Assembly: GCF_042033325.1 (NCBI RefSeq)
Contig: NZ_CP160095.1
Length of the DNA stretch: 64,000 nucleotides
Strand: one strand, 5' to 3'
From: Sneathia sanguinegens
GTDB lineage: Bacteria > Fusobacteriota > Fusobacteriia > Fusobacteriales > Leptotrichiaceae
Part shown: one piece after another, positions 56,942-64,000 of the stretch
Position numbering within the stretch: position 1 is the first letter of the stretch
Layout of the letters: each line of letters begins with the position of its first letter
Notes under the pieces: generated by a model
Databases searched by the model: none
What the model was told of the DNA's origin: nothing
Seen by the model: the letters and a program-made list of their open reading frames with translations, nothing else
Translations under genes and position numbers: made by a program

Positions 56942-59445
56942 TATAGTAATTTAGGTATTAATAGAACTCCATATACTGGTCCTGCATGTGTTCCAACTGT
57001 TGCTCCTATTTCTTTTATTGAACCTAAAAGTGTAACCTTTCTATTATTTTTATATATTGAAATTATTTTATTAATTTGTTCTAATTGAGCATTTGTTCCA
57101 CCTGAAGCAGCCATAATATACAAACTATGAACTTTTAATTTTTCATTTATGCATCTTTCTATATATTTATTAACTGCAGCATCTCCACCTAGAACTTTCT
57201 TTTCTACAAATAAAGCTCCATCCGATATTGATATAACAGGTTTTAAATTTAAGAAATCTCCTATTGTTTGGGCAGTTTTTGAAATTCTTCCACCTCTTTG
57301 TAAATATTTCAAGCTATTAACAACTATATATAATTTACTTCTTTCTATAAATTTATCCAAATATTCTTTTATTTCTTCTATTCCATAGCCTTTTTTAACT
57401 AATTTAGCTGCTTGTATAACCATATAACCTAATTGGATTGAAATAGCTTTAGAGTCATAAATAATAATGTCATTTTCTCTTTTTATCATTTCTCTTGCTA
57501 ATTTCATTACTTGTTGTGTTCCAGATAATTTACTTGAAAGAGGTATAATCAAAATCTTTTTGTAACCCCTTCTAAATAACATATTATATGTATTTACAAG
57601 TTCCTTTGGTGCTGGTTGAGCTGTTCTAAATACTTTTTCTTCATTAACTAGCATATTCCAAAATTCTAATTTAGATATATTTTCTTCATCCCTATATTCT
57701 TTACCATCACAATCCATTCTTGTAGGTATTACAGTAACATTCATATTAACAACATCATTTGCATTCAATTCTGAAGCAGAATCTGTAATAATTGCAATTT
57801 CAGGTTGATCTTTTGGTTTATTTTCAATGTAAATATAGTAAGAATAATTTTCTTGTTGTCCATTTATAATTTGAATATTTTCTGTTAATTTTACTTTTAA
57901 ATTTTTTAATTTTTCTATAATATTTTCATATTTATTTTTACCTTCAACGACAGTTAAAGTAAGAGTATCTTCTGTAATTAAATTTTCAATTATTTTATCT
58001 ACAGCTTCTTCCAAAGTTTTTGTTACAAATTTAATTTTTGTATTTAATAAAGTTAAATAATCCCCTTCTTTAATCTCCATACCGTCTACTACGGTTTCTC
58101 TTACAGCTTTAGTAATTTCTATAGAACTATTTATAGAATTTAGTCTACCTCTTTCTTCCATAGTCAACTTAGGATATCTTAAATAAAACATCCCTTCAAG
58201 CATTGTCTTTGTTGGTATAACTATTAAAGGCTTATTTGTTTTATCCATAGCAAGATTAGCTGCTGCTATTACATTTTTATTATTTGGCAGAATGTATATA
58301 TTGCTATATTCTTCAACTTTTTCAATTGCATTTAATATATCATTTACACTTGGATTTTGACCTTGCCCACCTAAAATTACTGCATTAGCTCCTAATTTCA
58401 AAAATTCATCTTTTAATGCTAAAGTATCAGCAAGTATTATATATGCATCTTTTCTTAAAAATTTAGCTTGATTTACAAATATTTTAGCCTTTTCATTTTC
58501 AGATTTTAATACATTTTCATTTTGTATTTTCATATTTTCTATTTTTACTTTTTCTAATTCTCCACTCTTACAAGCCTTATCAATAACTATAACTGGATCA
58601 TTAGTATGTATATGAACTTTAAATTTTTTACTTGAATTAGCAAATACTGCTGAATCTCCTAATTCCAATAATTCTGATTTTATTTGTTCTCTATCAAAAT
58701 CTGCCTTTGTTTGAATTATAAACTCGGTACAAAATTTATATTTTATATCATCTTGATTATGATCTATTTTAAGTATTGTTTTGTCAAATTCACTTTCTAC
58801 AACAGAAGCCTTTGTTAATAATTCAATCTGAGTCAATATTTTACTCATTCCTACAAAAAAGTAAAATAAACCTTGTCCTCCAGAATCAACAACGCCCGCT
58901 TCTTTTAGTTTGGGAAGTAGACTTGGTGTAAGTTCAACAGCTTCATGTGCTTTTTCAACTATTCCATCAATGAATTCATTAAAAGTTTCAACTTCTTTTA
59001 TTTCATTAGCCTTTTCTGCTACAAGTCTTATAACTGTTAACATTGTACCTTCTACAGGTGTATCAACAACCTTATACGCTAAATCTTTTGCACAAGTTAA
59101 TGCTTCTGCTACATCGCTAGGATATAGTCTTTTTTTATCTTTAATATTTGATAAAAAACCTGTAATAATTTGTGATAAAATTGTTCCAGAATTTCCTCTT
59201 GCTCCTGTTAAAACAGCATCTTCAACTATTTCAGCTAAATTTTCCATACTTATTTTATCATCTGTCTTATTTACAATATCATCTATCATTGTTTGGGCTG
59301 TCAAAGACATATTGGTCCCTGTATCTCCATCTGGTACTGGATAAACATTCAATTCATTCAAATATTTTTCATGCCTTTTTATCCATTTCCCCCCACCAAT
59401 CAATACTCTTCTTAATCTTTTTGCATCTATATATTTTATACCCAT
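56941..59445 (-). CDS. Fused fatty acid kinase FakA-FakB (DhaL/DAK2-DegV)
   Basis: 834 residues. The N-terminal DhaL (DAK2) kinase domain covers about 1-200 with the metal/ATP motif VYPVPDGDTGTNMSLT and GARGNSGTILSQII. A FakA middle domain follows to about 545. A complete DegV domain from about 553 to the end carries IAIITDSASELN, the lipid-binding TAQPAPKE loop and YLQRGGRISKTAQTIG. Usually FakA (about 550 residues) and FakB (about 280) are separate proteins that activate exogenous fatty acids to acyl phosphates. Here both are one chain. It follows RNase J by 8 bp. Confidence 0.92.
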   Translation of the reverse strand: MGIKYIDAKRLRRVLIGGGKWIKRHEKYLNELNVYPVPDGDTGTNMSLTAQTMIDDIVNKTDDKISMENLAEIVEDAVLTGARGNSGTILSQIITGFLSNIKDKKRLYPSDVAEALTCAKDLAYKVVDTPVEGTMLTVIRLVAEKANEIKEVETFNEFIDGIVEKAHEAVELTPSLLPKLKEAGVVDSGGQGLFYFFVGMSKILTQIELLTKASVVESEFDKTILKIDHNQDDIKYKFCTEFIIQTKADFDREQIKSELLELGDSAVFANSSKKFKVHIHTNDPVIVIDKACKSGELEKVKIENMKIQNENVLKSENEKAKIFVNQAKFLRKDAYIILADTLALKDEFLKLGANAVILGGQGQNPSVNDILNAIEKVEEYSNIYILPNNKNVIAAANLAMDKTNKPLIVIPTKTMLEGMFYLRYPKLTMEERGRLNSINSSIEITKAVRETVVDGMEIKEGDYLTLLNTKIKFVTKTLEEAVDKIIENLITEDTLTLTVVEGKNKYENIIEKLKNLKVKLTENIQIINGQQENYSYYIYIENKPKDQPEIAIITDSASELNANDVVNMNVTVIPTRMDCDGKEYRDEENISKLEFWNMLVNEEKVFRTAQPAPKELVNTYNMLFRRGYKKILIIPLSSKLSGTQQVMKLAREMIKRENDIIIYDSKAISIQLGYMVIQAAKLVKKGYGIEEIKEYLDKFIERSKLYIVVNSLKYLQRGGRISKTAQTIGDFLNLKPVISISDGALFVEKKVLGGDAAVNKYIERCINEKLKVHSLYIMAASGGTNAQLEQINKIISIYKNNRKVTLLGSIKEIGATVGTHAGPVYGVLLIPKLL

Positions 59446-59453
59446 AGGTCCTC

Positions 59454-61241
59454 CTATACCTCAAGAATTATCGGTAATATCATAGGTGATCTATCTGTTT
59501 TTTTATACAGATAATCTGATATTTTCTTTCTCAATATTTGTTTTATCTTTGCTTTATCAGAAATATTTTTACCTTCTATATTATTGAGTTCTAATTTTAT
59601 CATTTCTTTTGCATCTGACAAAAGTTGTTCTGCATTTTTTACATAAACAAAACCTTTTGTTACTATTTCTATATTTTCTCCAAATTTACCTGTTTTATAC
59701 AAAGGAATATTTGCAACAAAGATACCATCGTCTGCCATGCTTTGTCTATCTTTCAATACACTATTTCCCACATCATTAATTCTACTACCATCTATTAAGG
59801 TAAGTCCTGCTGGGACCTTATCTACTACTTTAAAAGTATCATGAGTTAATTCCATTTTAAACCCATTTTCTGCAAGTATTACATTTTCTGGTTTTACACC
59901 TGTTAATATAGCAAGTTCTCTATGTTTTTTTAACATGCTATATTCTCCATGCACAGGCATAAAGAATGTTGGCTTAACCAAATTTAACATTAATTTTAAT
60001 TCTTCTTGACTTGCATGCCCTGAAACATGAACTCCAACCGATCTTTCAAAGACTACATCTGCTTGTTTTTTTAATAATTGATTTACATTTTTACTTGTAG
60101 CCTTTTCATTACCCGGTATAGGTGTTGATGAAATTATAACAGTATCATTTTCCCTTAAAGTTATATATTTGTGTGTTCCATTTGCAATTCTTGATAAGGC
60201 TGCTAAAGGTTCTCCTTGTGTTCCTGTACAAATAATCATAACCTTATCTTCTTGCATTTTTTCTGCCTGTGTTATATCTATCATTATATCTTTTGGCACA
60301 TCTAAATATCCTAATTTTTCACAAATATCAAATATCTTTAGCATACTTCTACCGTCAATAGCAATTTTTCTCCCAAATTGTGCTGCAACATTTATTATTT
60401 GTTGTATTCTATGAACATGTGATGCAAATGCTGCAAGTATAACTCTACCCTTTGCTTTTGATACCTCTTCAGCTATATTTTTACCTACAGATTTTTCTGA
60501 AGGTGTATAACCTGGAACTAAGGCATTTGTACTATCAGCAAGTAATAAGTCTACCCCTTTTTCTCCTAATTTTGATAAACTTGCAAAGTCAAAACCTTCA
60601 CCTTTTACTGGTGATAAATCAATTTTAAAATCTCCAGTATGTACTATAGTAGCTCCTGGTGTTCTTATACAAATTGCACAGGCATCTGCAATACTATGTG
60701 TTATACTTATAAATTCAGCTGTAAAATATTTTGATATTTTAATAACTTTTTTTGGTACTACTGTATGTACCTTAGGTTTTTTTATGTCTTTTCTTTCAAA
60801 CTTTGATTTTGCTAAGGCAATAGATAATTTTGTACCATACATTTCTATACTATTACCTAATTTTTGATATAAATAAGGTATAGCACCTATATGATCTTCA
60901 TGCCCATGTGTAATTAATAAAGCTTTTATTTTACTAACATTTGCTTCTAAAAATGATAAATTAGGTATAATTAAATCTATACCCAAATGTTCATCAGATG
61001 GAAAAGATAAACCTGCATCTACTATTATCATTTCATCTTTGTACATAAATGCTGTCATATTTTTTCCAACTTCTTCTAAACCTCCTAGAGGAATTACATA
61101 AGTTTTTTCTGTACTAGTTCCTTCATCATCTACAGGTCTTTTTTTTCTAATTGTTCTTTTTACAATTTTATTTTTAACTGTTTTAGGCATAGAAGTTAAT
61201 TCTTGTAGTTTTTTTGATAATTTAACCTTATTTTCTTCCAT
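59454..61241 (-). CDS. rnj: Ribonuclease J
   Basis: 595 residues. This beta-CASP metallo-beta-lactamase nuclease is an endo- and 5'-3' exonuclease central to RNA turnover. An N-terminal basic tail of about 45 residues precedes the zinc motif LITHGHEDHIGAIPYL. Also present are ATIVHTGDFKIDLSP, beta-CASP motif LAAFASHVHRIQQII, GTQGEPLAALSRIANG, VHVSGHASQEEL and FMPVHGEYSML. The C-terminal domain is intact. It overlaps mrdA by 14 bp. Confidence 0.97.
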   Translation of the reverse strand: MEENKVKLSKKLQELTSMPKTVKNKIVKRTIRKKRPVDDEGTSTEKTYVIPLGGLEEVGKNMTAFMYKDEMIIVDAGLSFPSDEHLGIDLIIPNLSFLEANVSKIKALLITHGHEDHIGAIPYLYQKLGNSIEMYGTKLSIALAKSKFERKDIKKPKVHTVVPKKVIKISKYFTAEFISITHSIADACAICIRTPGATIVHTGDFKIDLSPVKGEGFDFASLSKLGEKGVDLLLADSTNALVPGYTPSEKSVGKNIAEEVSKAKGRVILAAFASHVHRIQQIINVAAQFGRKIAIDGRSMLKIFDICEKLGYLDVPKDIMIDITQAEKMQEDKVMIICTGTQGEPLAALSRIANGTHKYITLRENDTVIISSTPIPGNEKATSKNVNQLLKKQADVVFERSVGVHVSGHASQEELKLMLNLVKPTFFMPVHGEYSMLKKHRELAILTGVKPENVILAENGFKMELTHDTFKVVDKVPAGLTLIDGSRINDVGNSVLKDRQSMADDGIFVANIPLYKTGKFGENIEIVTKGFVYVKNAEQLLSDAKEMIKLELNNIEGKNISDKAKIKQILRKKISDYLYKKTDRSPMILPIILEV

Positions 61242-63120
61242 CTATTTCTTGTTCTCCTTTCTTGTAGTATCTTTCAATAAAAGCTCTAGCTTTTTGACCT
61301 GCAGCTACTCCACCATAACCTCCATTTTCTACTAAGGCTACAAAGGCTATTTTTGGTTTATCTGCTGGGAAATATCCTGCTATCCATGAATGATTATTCC
61401 CCCCAGCATTTTGTGCTGTACCTGTTTTAGCTGCTACCGTTACATAAGGTAATTGTAATACTTTTGCTGTTCCTCCAGCTCCTACTACTGGTAATCTCAA
61501 AGCTTTTTGCATTTCTCTTATTGAATTTATATTTACATTTAATTTTTTTCTTATTTTTGTTTCATTATTTTTAGAGTTACCTTGGGCATCTACAAATCTA
61601 TCTACTAATGTTGGATACAACATTACTCCATCATTTGCTATTGTTTGATATATCATAAGAACTTGCATAGGTGTAAGTAATAAATAACCTTGACCTATAG
61701 ACATATTTATCATATCTCCCGGTAACCAAACTTGTTGTTGTCTTTTCTTAAATTTCTTTTTCTTCCAATCTGGTGTTGGTAACAAACCATCTTGTTCTCC
61801 AAAAAGATCTATTCCTGTCTTTTGACCTATACCAAATTCTCTAGCGATTCTAAAGAAATTATCTCTAGGTATACGCATTATAAAATTATAGTAATATGAA
61901 TTTACTGATTGTTCTATTGATTTATAGAAATTTGTGAATCCATGTCCTACAGAATGAGCATCTCTAAATGTTACTCCTCCATATGTAAATGATCCTGTTG
62001 AATTTATACCTTCATTAACATTTATACCTGATTCCAAAAAAGAAATTCCTGTAACTGCCTTAAATGTTGAACCAGGTGGGTATAGTCCAGATATTCCCTT
62101 ATTAACCAAAGGTGTTGATTTAGAATTAACTAAATTATTCCAATCATTTTGATTTATTTTTGAGCTTAATAAATTTGAGTCTATCTCTGGTGAACTAACA
62201 AAGGTCAATATTTTACCTGTATTAACATCTATTGCAATGAAAGCACCGGGTGCTCCTGCAAAGACATCAGTCATATAGCTTTGTAAATCACTATCTATTG
62301 ATAAGTATATATTATCTCCACCTATAGCAGTTGTTTCATCTATTTTTTTTATAACATTTCCTTTTACATCAACTTCTACAAATTCCTGACCATTAATACC
62401 CTTTAGTTGCTTGTCATATTGTTTTTCTATTCCTTTTTTCCCAATCAAATCATCAACTAAATATCCACTATCTTTTAAAGTTTTATACTCATCTGATGAA
62501 ATCAATTTTACATAACCCAAAATATGAGAAGCTAATTTTCCAAATGGATAACTTCTTTTATTATACTCAACTATATCAATTCTATCATTTGGCAATTTTT
62601 CTACTTCTCTCATAGCTAAGTCTTGAGGTATATCATCAACTACAGTAATTTCCTTATCAACTCCCATAATTGGTGTCTTATAAAAAGTATCTAAAATTTC
62701 ATCAAAGCTTGTATTTGATATTTTAGAAATATATGAAATATCAAAATATATTTCATCTAATTTACTTTTTTGCTTAGGTTTAAGTGTATTATATTCTCTT
62801 TTATCATTCAAAAACATTTGTTTTAATATATTTTTTTCTTCTACACTCATAGTTTTAGTATCAAAATGTATTATTTTATAACCTGTACTATTATCCGCTA
62901 AAACAACTCCATTTCTATCATAAATTTTTCCTCTACTAGCTTTTACAATATTTTCTCTCAAGCTATTTTTTACTGCTTTTTCTCTATACATATCTCCATT
63001 TAAAATTTGAAGATAAAATAATCTTAAAATTAATAATAGAAATATTGCACCTACTATGAAGATAAAATAAGTAGTTCTTTTACCTTCATCTTCAGTATCC
63101 ATAACTCTTTTAGCTTTCAT
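61228..63120 (-). CDS. mrdA: Penicillin-binding protein 2 (peptidoglycan transpeptidase)
   Basis: 630 residues. A cytoplasmic N-terminus precedes one transmembrane helix (about 15-35, TTYFIFIVGAIFLLLILRLF). The PBP dimerisation domain follows, then the transpeptidase with the active Ser in YPPGSTFKAVTG, SxN in EQSVNSYYYNFIM and KTG in VAAKTGTAQNAGG. YKEKAVKNSLRENIV-type segments and FGKLASHILGYV match PBP2/MrdA of the elongation machinery. No rodA is adjacent. It lies 4 bp after rsfS. Confidence 0.95.
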   Translation of the reverse strand: MKAKRVMDTEDEGKRTTYFIFIVGAIFLLLILRLFYLQILNGDMYREKAVKNSLRENIVKASRGKIYDRNGVVLADNSTGYKIIHFDTKTMSVEEKNILKQMFLNDKREYNTLKPKQKSKLDEIYFDISYISKISNTSFDEILDTFYKTPIMGVDKEITVVDDIPQDLAMREVEKLPNDRIDIVEYNKRSYPFGKLASHILGYVKLISSDEYKTLKDSGYLVDDLIGKKGIEKQYDKQLKGINGQEFVEVDVKGNVIKKIDETTAIGGDNIYLSIDSDLQSYMTDVFAGAPGAFIAIDVNTGKILTFVSSPEIDSNLLSSKINQNDWNNLVNSKSTPLVNKGISGLYPPGSTFKAVTGISFLESGINVNEGINSTGSFTYGGVTFRDAHSVGHGFTNFYKSIEQSVNSYYYNFIMRIPRDNFFRIAREFGIGQKTGIDLFGEQDGLLPTPDWKKKKFKKRQQQVWLPGDMINMSIGQGYLLLTPMQVLMIYQTIANDGVMLYPTLVDRFVDAQGNSKNNETKIRKKLNVNINSIREMQKALRLPVVGAGGTAKVLQLPYVTVAAKTGTAQNAGGNNHSWIAGYFPADKPKIAFVALVENGGYGGVAAGQKARAFIERYYKKGEQEIDGRK

Positions 63121-63124
63121 CTAC

Positions 63125-63439
63125 TTAAATTTCTCCATAAAATCCATCTAATTCATAATATTCTCTTGCTTCTTTTGTGAATACATTAACTATTATATCT
63201 TCTCCATCTATTAAAACCCATTCACTATCTTCTAAACCTTCTACAGATTTAACCACATCTAAATTATCCTTTATTGCATCAACTATAGCTGAAATATTTC
63301 TTTTTGAACTCCCAGTACAAAGTATTGAATAATCATAAAAAGGTGTTTTCCCTTCCATAGGATAAACTTTAATATCCATTCCTTTTTTATCTTCAATTGC
63401 TGAAACTATTTTGTCTAATCTTAATTTTATATCTAACAT
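63125..63439 (-). CDS. rsfS: Ribosome silencing factor RsfS
   Basis: 104 residues. It binds ribosomal protein L14 and blocks 50S-30S joining in starvation. The family pattern KKGMDIKVYPMEGKTPFYDY, then SILCTGSSKRNISAIVDAI, EGLEDSEWVLIDGEDIIVNV and FTKEAREYYELDGFYG is clear. It lies 7 bp after the LytR_C-domain gene and 4 bp before mrdA. Confidence 0.95.
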   Translation of the reverse strand: MLDIKLRLDKIVSAIEDKKGMDIKVYPMEGKTPFYDYSILCTGSSKRNISAIVDAIKDNLDVVKSVEGLEDSEWVLIDGEDIIVNVFTKEAREYYELDGFYGEI

Positions 63440-63446
63440 TTTTCTC

Positions 63447-64000
63447 CTATCTTGAACTTTCTATTACCAAACCTTTTGTTATATTATTATCTTCTTGTAA
63501 TTTAACTTCTCCTAAAAGATTTGCAATTTTTTTGGCTATAAAAATATCTTCCTTATTATATTTTATTACAACACCATCACTAACCTTAGAATCTTGTTTT
63601 AAAATAACTTGGTAATCTGTTAAAATATTTTGTATATCCGAATTAGCATTTTTTGTTATTAATGTTATTGGATATTGTACATTTGCATCATTTCCTGTAA
63701 TTAGAACTACATCTGCATCAGGTTTTATAGATTGATCATTTAAAATTTTTATATATTTTGAACTAATACTATTAACAAATTTATTCAATTCTGCTTCAGT
63801 CAATTTATGATTTATTATATATGTCATATCTGAGGCTTTTGAATAATTTTCTGCATTATATTCCATTTTCAAATTAGTTGCGAAAGCATCTCCTAATTGT
63901 TTTGCAAAGCCTTGTATACCATTTGCATTCAATATTTCAACTTTTTTACCTTCAAGTGAAACATTAGGATCAACTTCATTAGAATTTTTTACATCTATTA
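63447..64000 (-). CDS. LytR_C-domain envelope protein, 5' end outside the window
   Basis: Open to the window edge; about 184 codons are visible. The frame reads NVSLEGKKVEILNANGIQGF near the edge, the VEVLNxxGIxGLA pattern of the LytR C-terminal domain (LytR_C). A second alpha/beta unit follows with ADVVLITGNDANVQYP and ends in KKIANLLGEVKLQEDNNI. Such domains occur in LytR-CpsA-Psr and other wall-associated proteins. A TTG within the open frame is not a real start, because the frame continues upstream with good homology. It is transcribed ahead of rsfS. Confidence 0.8.
   Translation of the reverse strand, partial: IDVKNSNEVDPNVSLEGKKVEILNANGIQGFAKQLGDAFATNLKMEYNAENYSKASDMTYIINHKLTEAELNKFVNSISSKYIKILNDQSIKPDADVVLITGNDANVQYPITLITKNANSDIQNILTDYQVILKQDSKVSDGVVIKYNKEDIFIAKKIANLLGEVKLQEDNNITKGLVIESSR

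Noticed and set aside
1..64000. CRISPR arrays, insertion sequences, integrases, prophage genes
   Set aside because: No regularly spaced repeats, transposase or phage motifs were seen; the window looks like stable core chromosome with catabolic islands.

Overview
The window is a compact, very AT-rich bacterial chromosome segment. Genes are packed head to tail with 1-40 bp spacing, start codons follow purine-rich ribosome sites, and RNA genes stand out against the AT-rich background. The gene content suggests a fermentative, host-associated member of the Fusobacteriota, most likely a Leptotrichiaceae-type organism such as Sneathia or Streptobacillus: SUF assembly, a MsrAB fusion, RNase J, PTS sugar uptake, beta-glucuronidase, and few biosynthetic genes. 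That taxonomic placement is inference from content and composition; no 16S gene is present.

Layout. 1-3.2 kb (minus): RNase P RNA, hemW, malQ and the start of rarA. 3.5-8.9 kb (minus): hpt-purA-purB followed by a two-TM protein, a degenerate sigma-70-like protein and a Nif3-family protein. 8.9-14 kb: a TetR regulator, a four-tRNA operon (Pro-Gly-His-Leu), uidA with a LacI regulator, gpmA on the plus strand, and a second tRNA operon (Val-Asp-Phe). 14-18 kb: a UgtP-like glycolipid glycosyltransferase, an orphan protein, and a MetNIQ-type ABC importer. 18.2-23.8 kb (plus): sufCBDSU-dapH. 23.8-26.8 kb (plus): a small protein carrying the cysteine pattern of an [FeFe]-hydrogenase H-cluster domain, in one operon with a NitT/TauT-type ABC importer. 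26.8-30.3 kb (minus): a LicT-type antiterminator, a PTS IICB permease and a PatB/MalY aminotransferase. 30.4-36.7 kb: two divergent operons (nhaC-mtnK-deoR-adh and mtnA-aldolase) that together look like a methylthioribose/5-deoxyribose salvage 'DHAP shunt'. 36.7-53.2 kb (minus): one very long run of genes starting with a complete mevalonate pathway (thiolase, mvaS, mvaA, mvk, mvaD, pmk, fni). It continues through groES-groEL, two aminotransferases, a UPF0756 protein, coaBC, pepT, nagA, a Tyr/Asp-rich lipoprotein and msrAB. 53.3-56.0 kb (minus): gapA-pgk-nucleoside deoxyribosyltransferase. 56.1-64.0 kb (minus): a LytR_C protein (partial), rsfS, mrdA (PBP2), RNase J, a FakA-FakB fusion and an RluA-family synthase.

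The genes fit together as glycolysis and sugar uptake (malQ, PTS, gpmA, gapA, pgk, uidA), nucleotide salvage (hpt, purAB, deoxyribosyltransferase), cell-envelope supply (mevalonate to undecaprenol, PBP2, UgtP), Fe-S assembly (suf, under a probable Fur-family operator) and recovery of the 5-thio/deoxyribose by-products of SAM chemistry. The items most worth a second look are the DHAP-shunt cluster with a candidate new transporter, the H-cluster-like protein with its importer, the degenerate sigma factor, the chaperonin genes translationally coupled to the mevalonate operon, and the RNase P RNA whose terminal helix contains the hemW ribosome-binding site. No insertion sequence, prophage or CRISPR array was seen.
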